This document shows, one piece after another, positions 62,997-64,000 of a DNA stretch of 64,000 bases. The translations under genes and the position numbers were made by a program. Position 1 is the stretch's first letter, and every line of letters begins with the position of its first letter. Source of the stretch: Glandiceps talaboti. Taxonomy: Eukaryota; Hemichordata; Enteropneusta; Spengelidae. The stretch lies in assembly GCF_964340395.1 (NCBI RefSeq), contig NC_135552.1, positions 2,893,017 to 2,957,016 of the forward strand, in the 5' to 3' direction. The notes under the pieces are model-generated. The model was given only the letters and a program-made list of their open reading frames with translations. It was not told the origin of the DNA and searched no databases.

Positions 62997-63442
62997 TCGA
63001 ATAACGGGATTTGTTTTATATATTCTAAAACAACAACTAATTTTTTATGTTTCTCAGTACAGTAACATTCCTAAATGATGGGGTTGAGTTGAGAAATCGC
63101 AATGTTCGGCAACACGTGGCGTGATGCATGATGTCGGTAGATATATAAACATAGAGACGCAAGTGATGAACGTATTCAGTTATTCGTAGCCCGAAATTTC
63201 GTTATATAAATGACGTTTTTCCTCAAAATTTTGAAGAAACAAAACGTTTTTAGGTGACTTCTAAATCAATCAAATCAAACGATATATTAATGCGAGACAA
63301 GCTTTAGTTTTTAATTTGTTTTTGTGGACAATGTTCGATTTCGACTGACGAATCCTGCGACTAGAATCTAACACGATCAATGTCGCACCGTTCAGCAGCC
63401 AGACGAAAATGGTCGACATGTTTGTTGACCAGCCTGCAGCCG

Positions 63443-63560
63443 AGAAGTGCATAAAGGAACTTGTGAGGCAGTCCGAATAAATAGATGTAAAATCCGACGT
63501 TTCGAATAAAAATTCTTCTTCAAGGTATTTTTAGGCAAGACATATTAGGTAAACATCTGA
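63443..63560 (-). mobile_element. Penelope-type 3' terminal fragment
   Basis: On the - strand ACCTTGAAGAAGAATTTTTA, TTCGAAACGTCGGATTTTAC and ATTTATTCGGACTGCC match the other four copies. This copy alone keeps GAAGAAG in place of GAAAAAG and has no (TATG)n array. Confidence 0.65.
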
Positions 63561-64000
63561 ATATATCTGAAACACTTAGTTGACTTACTAGCCGACTGTA
63601 CGAATGCCATAGAACTTAGAAGGCATCGAATGAATAACATTGAAAAAAGTAAGCGTGAAACTGATTTGCGCACAGGAAAGAAAATCTTTTTGTTTCGTTA
63701 TTTTTTTCACGATGAAGACTACGCGTAAATGGTCGTAGTTTGGGCTCATGAATAACGGACAATAGGTGTTTACTTTTTATTGTCTACAACCTAAAGTACA
63801 TGAATATGCGTTGAGACTTATGAATATTCACCGTAGTACATCGTAACTACTAGTAGTTACTAGTCTTTACTCGTAGCGACGCGTAATTACGATGCTTTTG
63901 ATTTCGATGTCGTCCCTAAAACTTAAGTGTAAAATTTCATACAAAGTCTGCAGTGTCACACATACACATCACATATGCATGACATTGCATTATTTCACAA

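Larger units (their letters stand above)
62446..63916. mobile_element. 1.47-kb inverted-repeat element with TAA target-site duplication (Harbinger-like)
   Basis: About 85 bases from 62446 (GGGGCGTCATCGAAATC, CATCGTAATTACGCGTCGC, ACTACTAGTAGCTACGATG) recur inverted at about 63832-63916. TAA flanks both ends (62443-62445 and 63917-63919). G-rich ends with a 3-bp TWA duplication fit PIF/Harbinger elements. No transposase frame is visible. It contains a Penelope-type end and the putative PHGDH exon 1. Confidence 0.7.

Noticed and set aside
63270-63452. 60-codon - strand frame in the TAA-flanked element
   Set aside because: Too short for a transposase, no motif, and its end overlaps a Penelope-type terminal repeat.

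Overview
The window is nuclear DNA from an intron-rich, AT-rich animal, most likely an aquatic invertebrate. The evidence is small exons with GT-AG introns, metazoan-type housekeeping genes, many MITE-like elements, Penelope-like and CR1/L2-like retrotransposon remnants, and a very heavy load of micro- and minisatellites. The species cannot be fixed from the sequence. Nothing bacterial is present, and most open reading frames in the window are artefacts of tandem repeats.

Three protein genes are supported. (1) The 3' part of a METTL27/WBSCR27-like SAM methyltransferase, + strand, four exons from 194 to 5731; its 5' exons lie left of the window. (2) A complete-looking coding set for a type I membrane protein with a mannose-6-phosphate-receptor-like (MRH) lumenal domain, + strand, eight exons from 21440 to 44720, 270 aa, ending in a YDQI sorting-type motif. 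(3) The C-terminal half of D-3-phosphoglycerate dehydrogenase (PHGDH), - strand, exons from 60753 down to 53859. A possible 7-codon first exon at 62932-62912 would join in phase, but no exon for the NAD-binding catalytic domain is visible.

Layout: 1-5731 methyltransferase gene; 5735-21400 a gene-free stretch of transposon remnants (Penelope-like copies with (TATG)n arrays, TTAA-flanked MITEs, nested elements, a 70-bp-arm palindrome that contains a hammerhead-ribozyme-like core) and a 38/35-bp minisatellite; 21440-44720 the MRH gene, whose introns carry 31-bp, 64-bp, 30/32-bp and 32-bp arrays; 44721-53858 convergent intergenic space with MITEs and short minisatellites; 53859-62932 the PHGDH-like gene with a hAT-type element, X-box palindromes and a 32-bp array in its introns; 62446-63916 an inverted-repeat-bounded element that encloses the putative PHGDH first exon and promoter.

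The most striking signal is that several intronic arrays are built from splice-site sequence. In MRH introns 5 and 7 the repeat unit starts exactly at the 5' splice site and includes the last exon bases, so about 30 and about 110 copies of the donor follow the real one. In intron 3 each of about 35 units holds a branch-point-like TACTAAT plus a pyrimidine tract, and the last unit abuts the real acceptor. In intron 6 the acceptor and exon start are duplicated. In PHGDH, the end of one exon and its donor form the last of four ~88-bp units. I did not run any alignment or search; all coordinates were read by eye.
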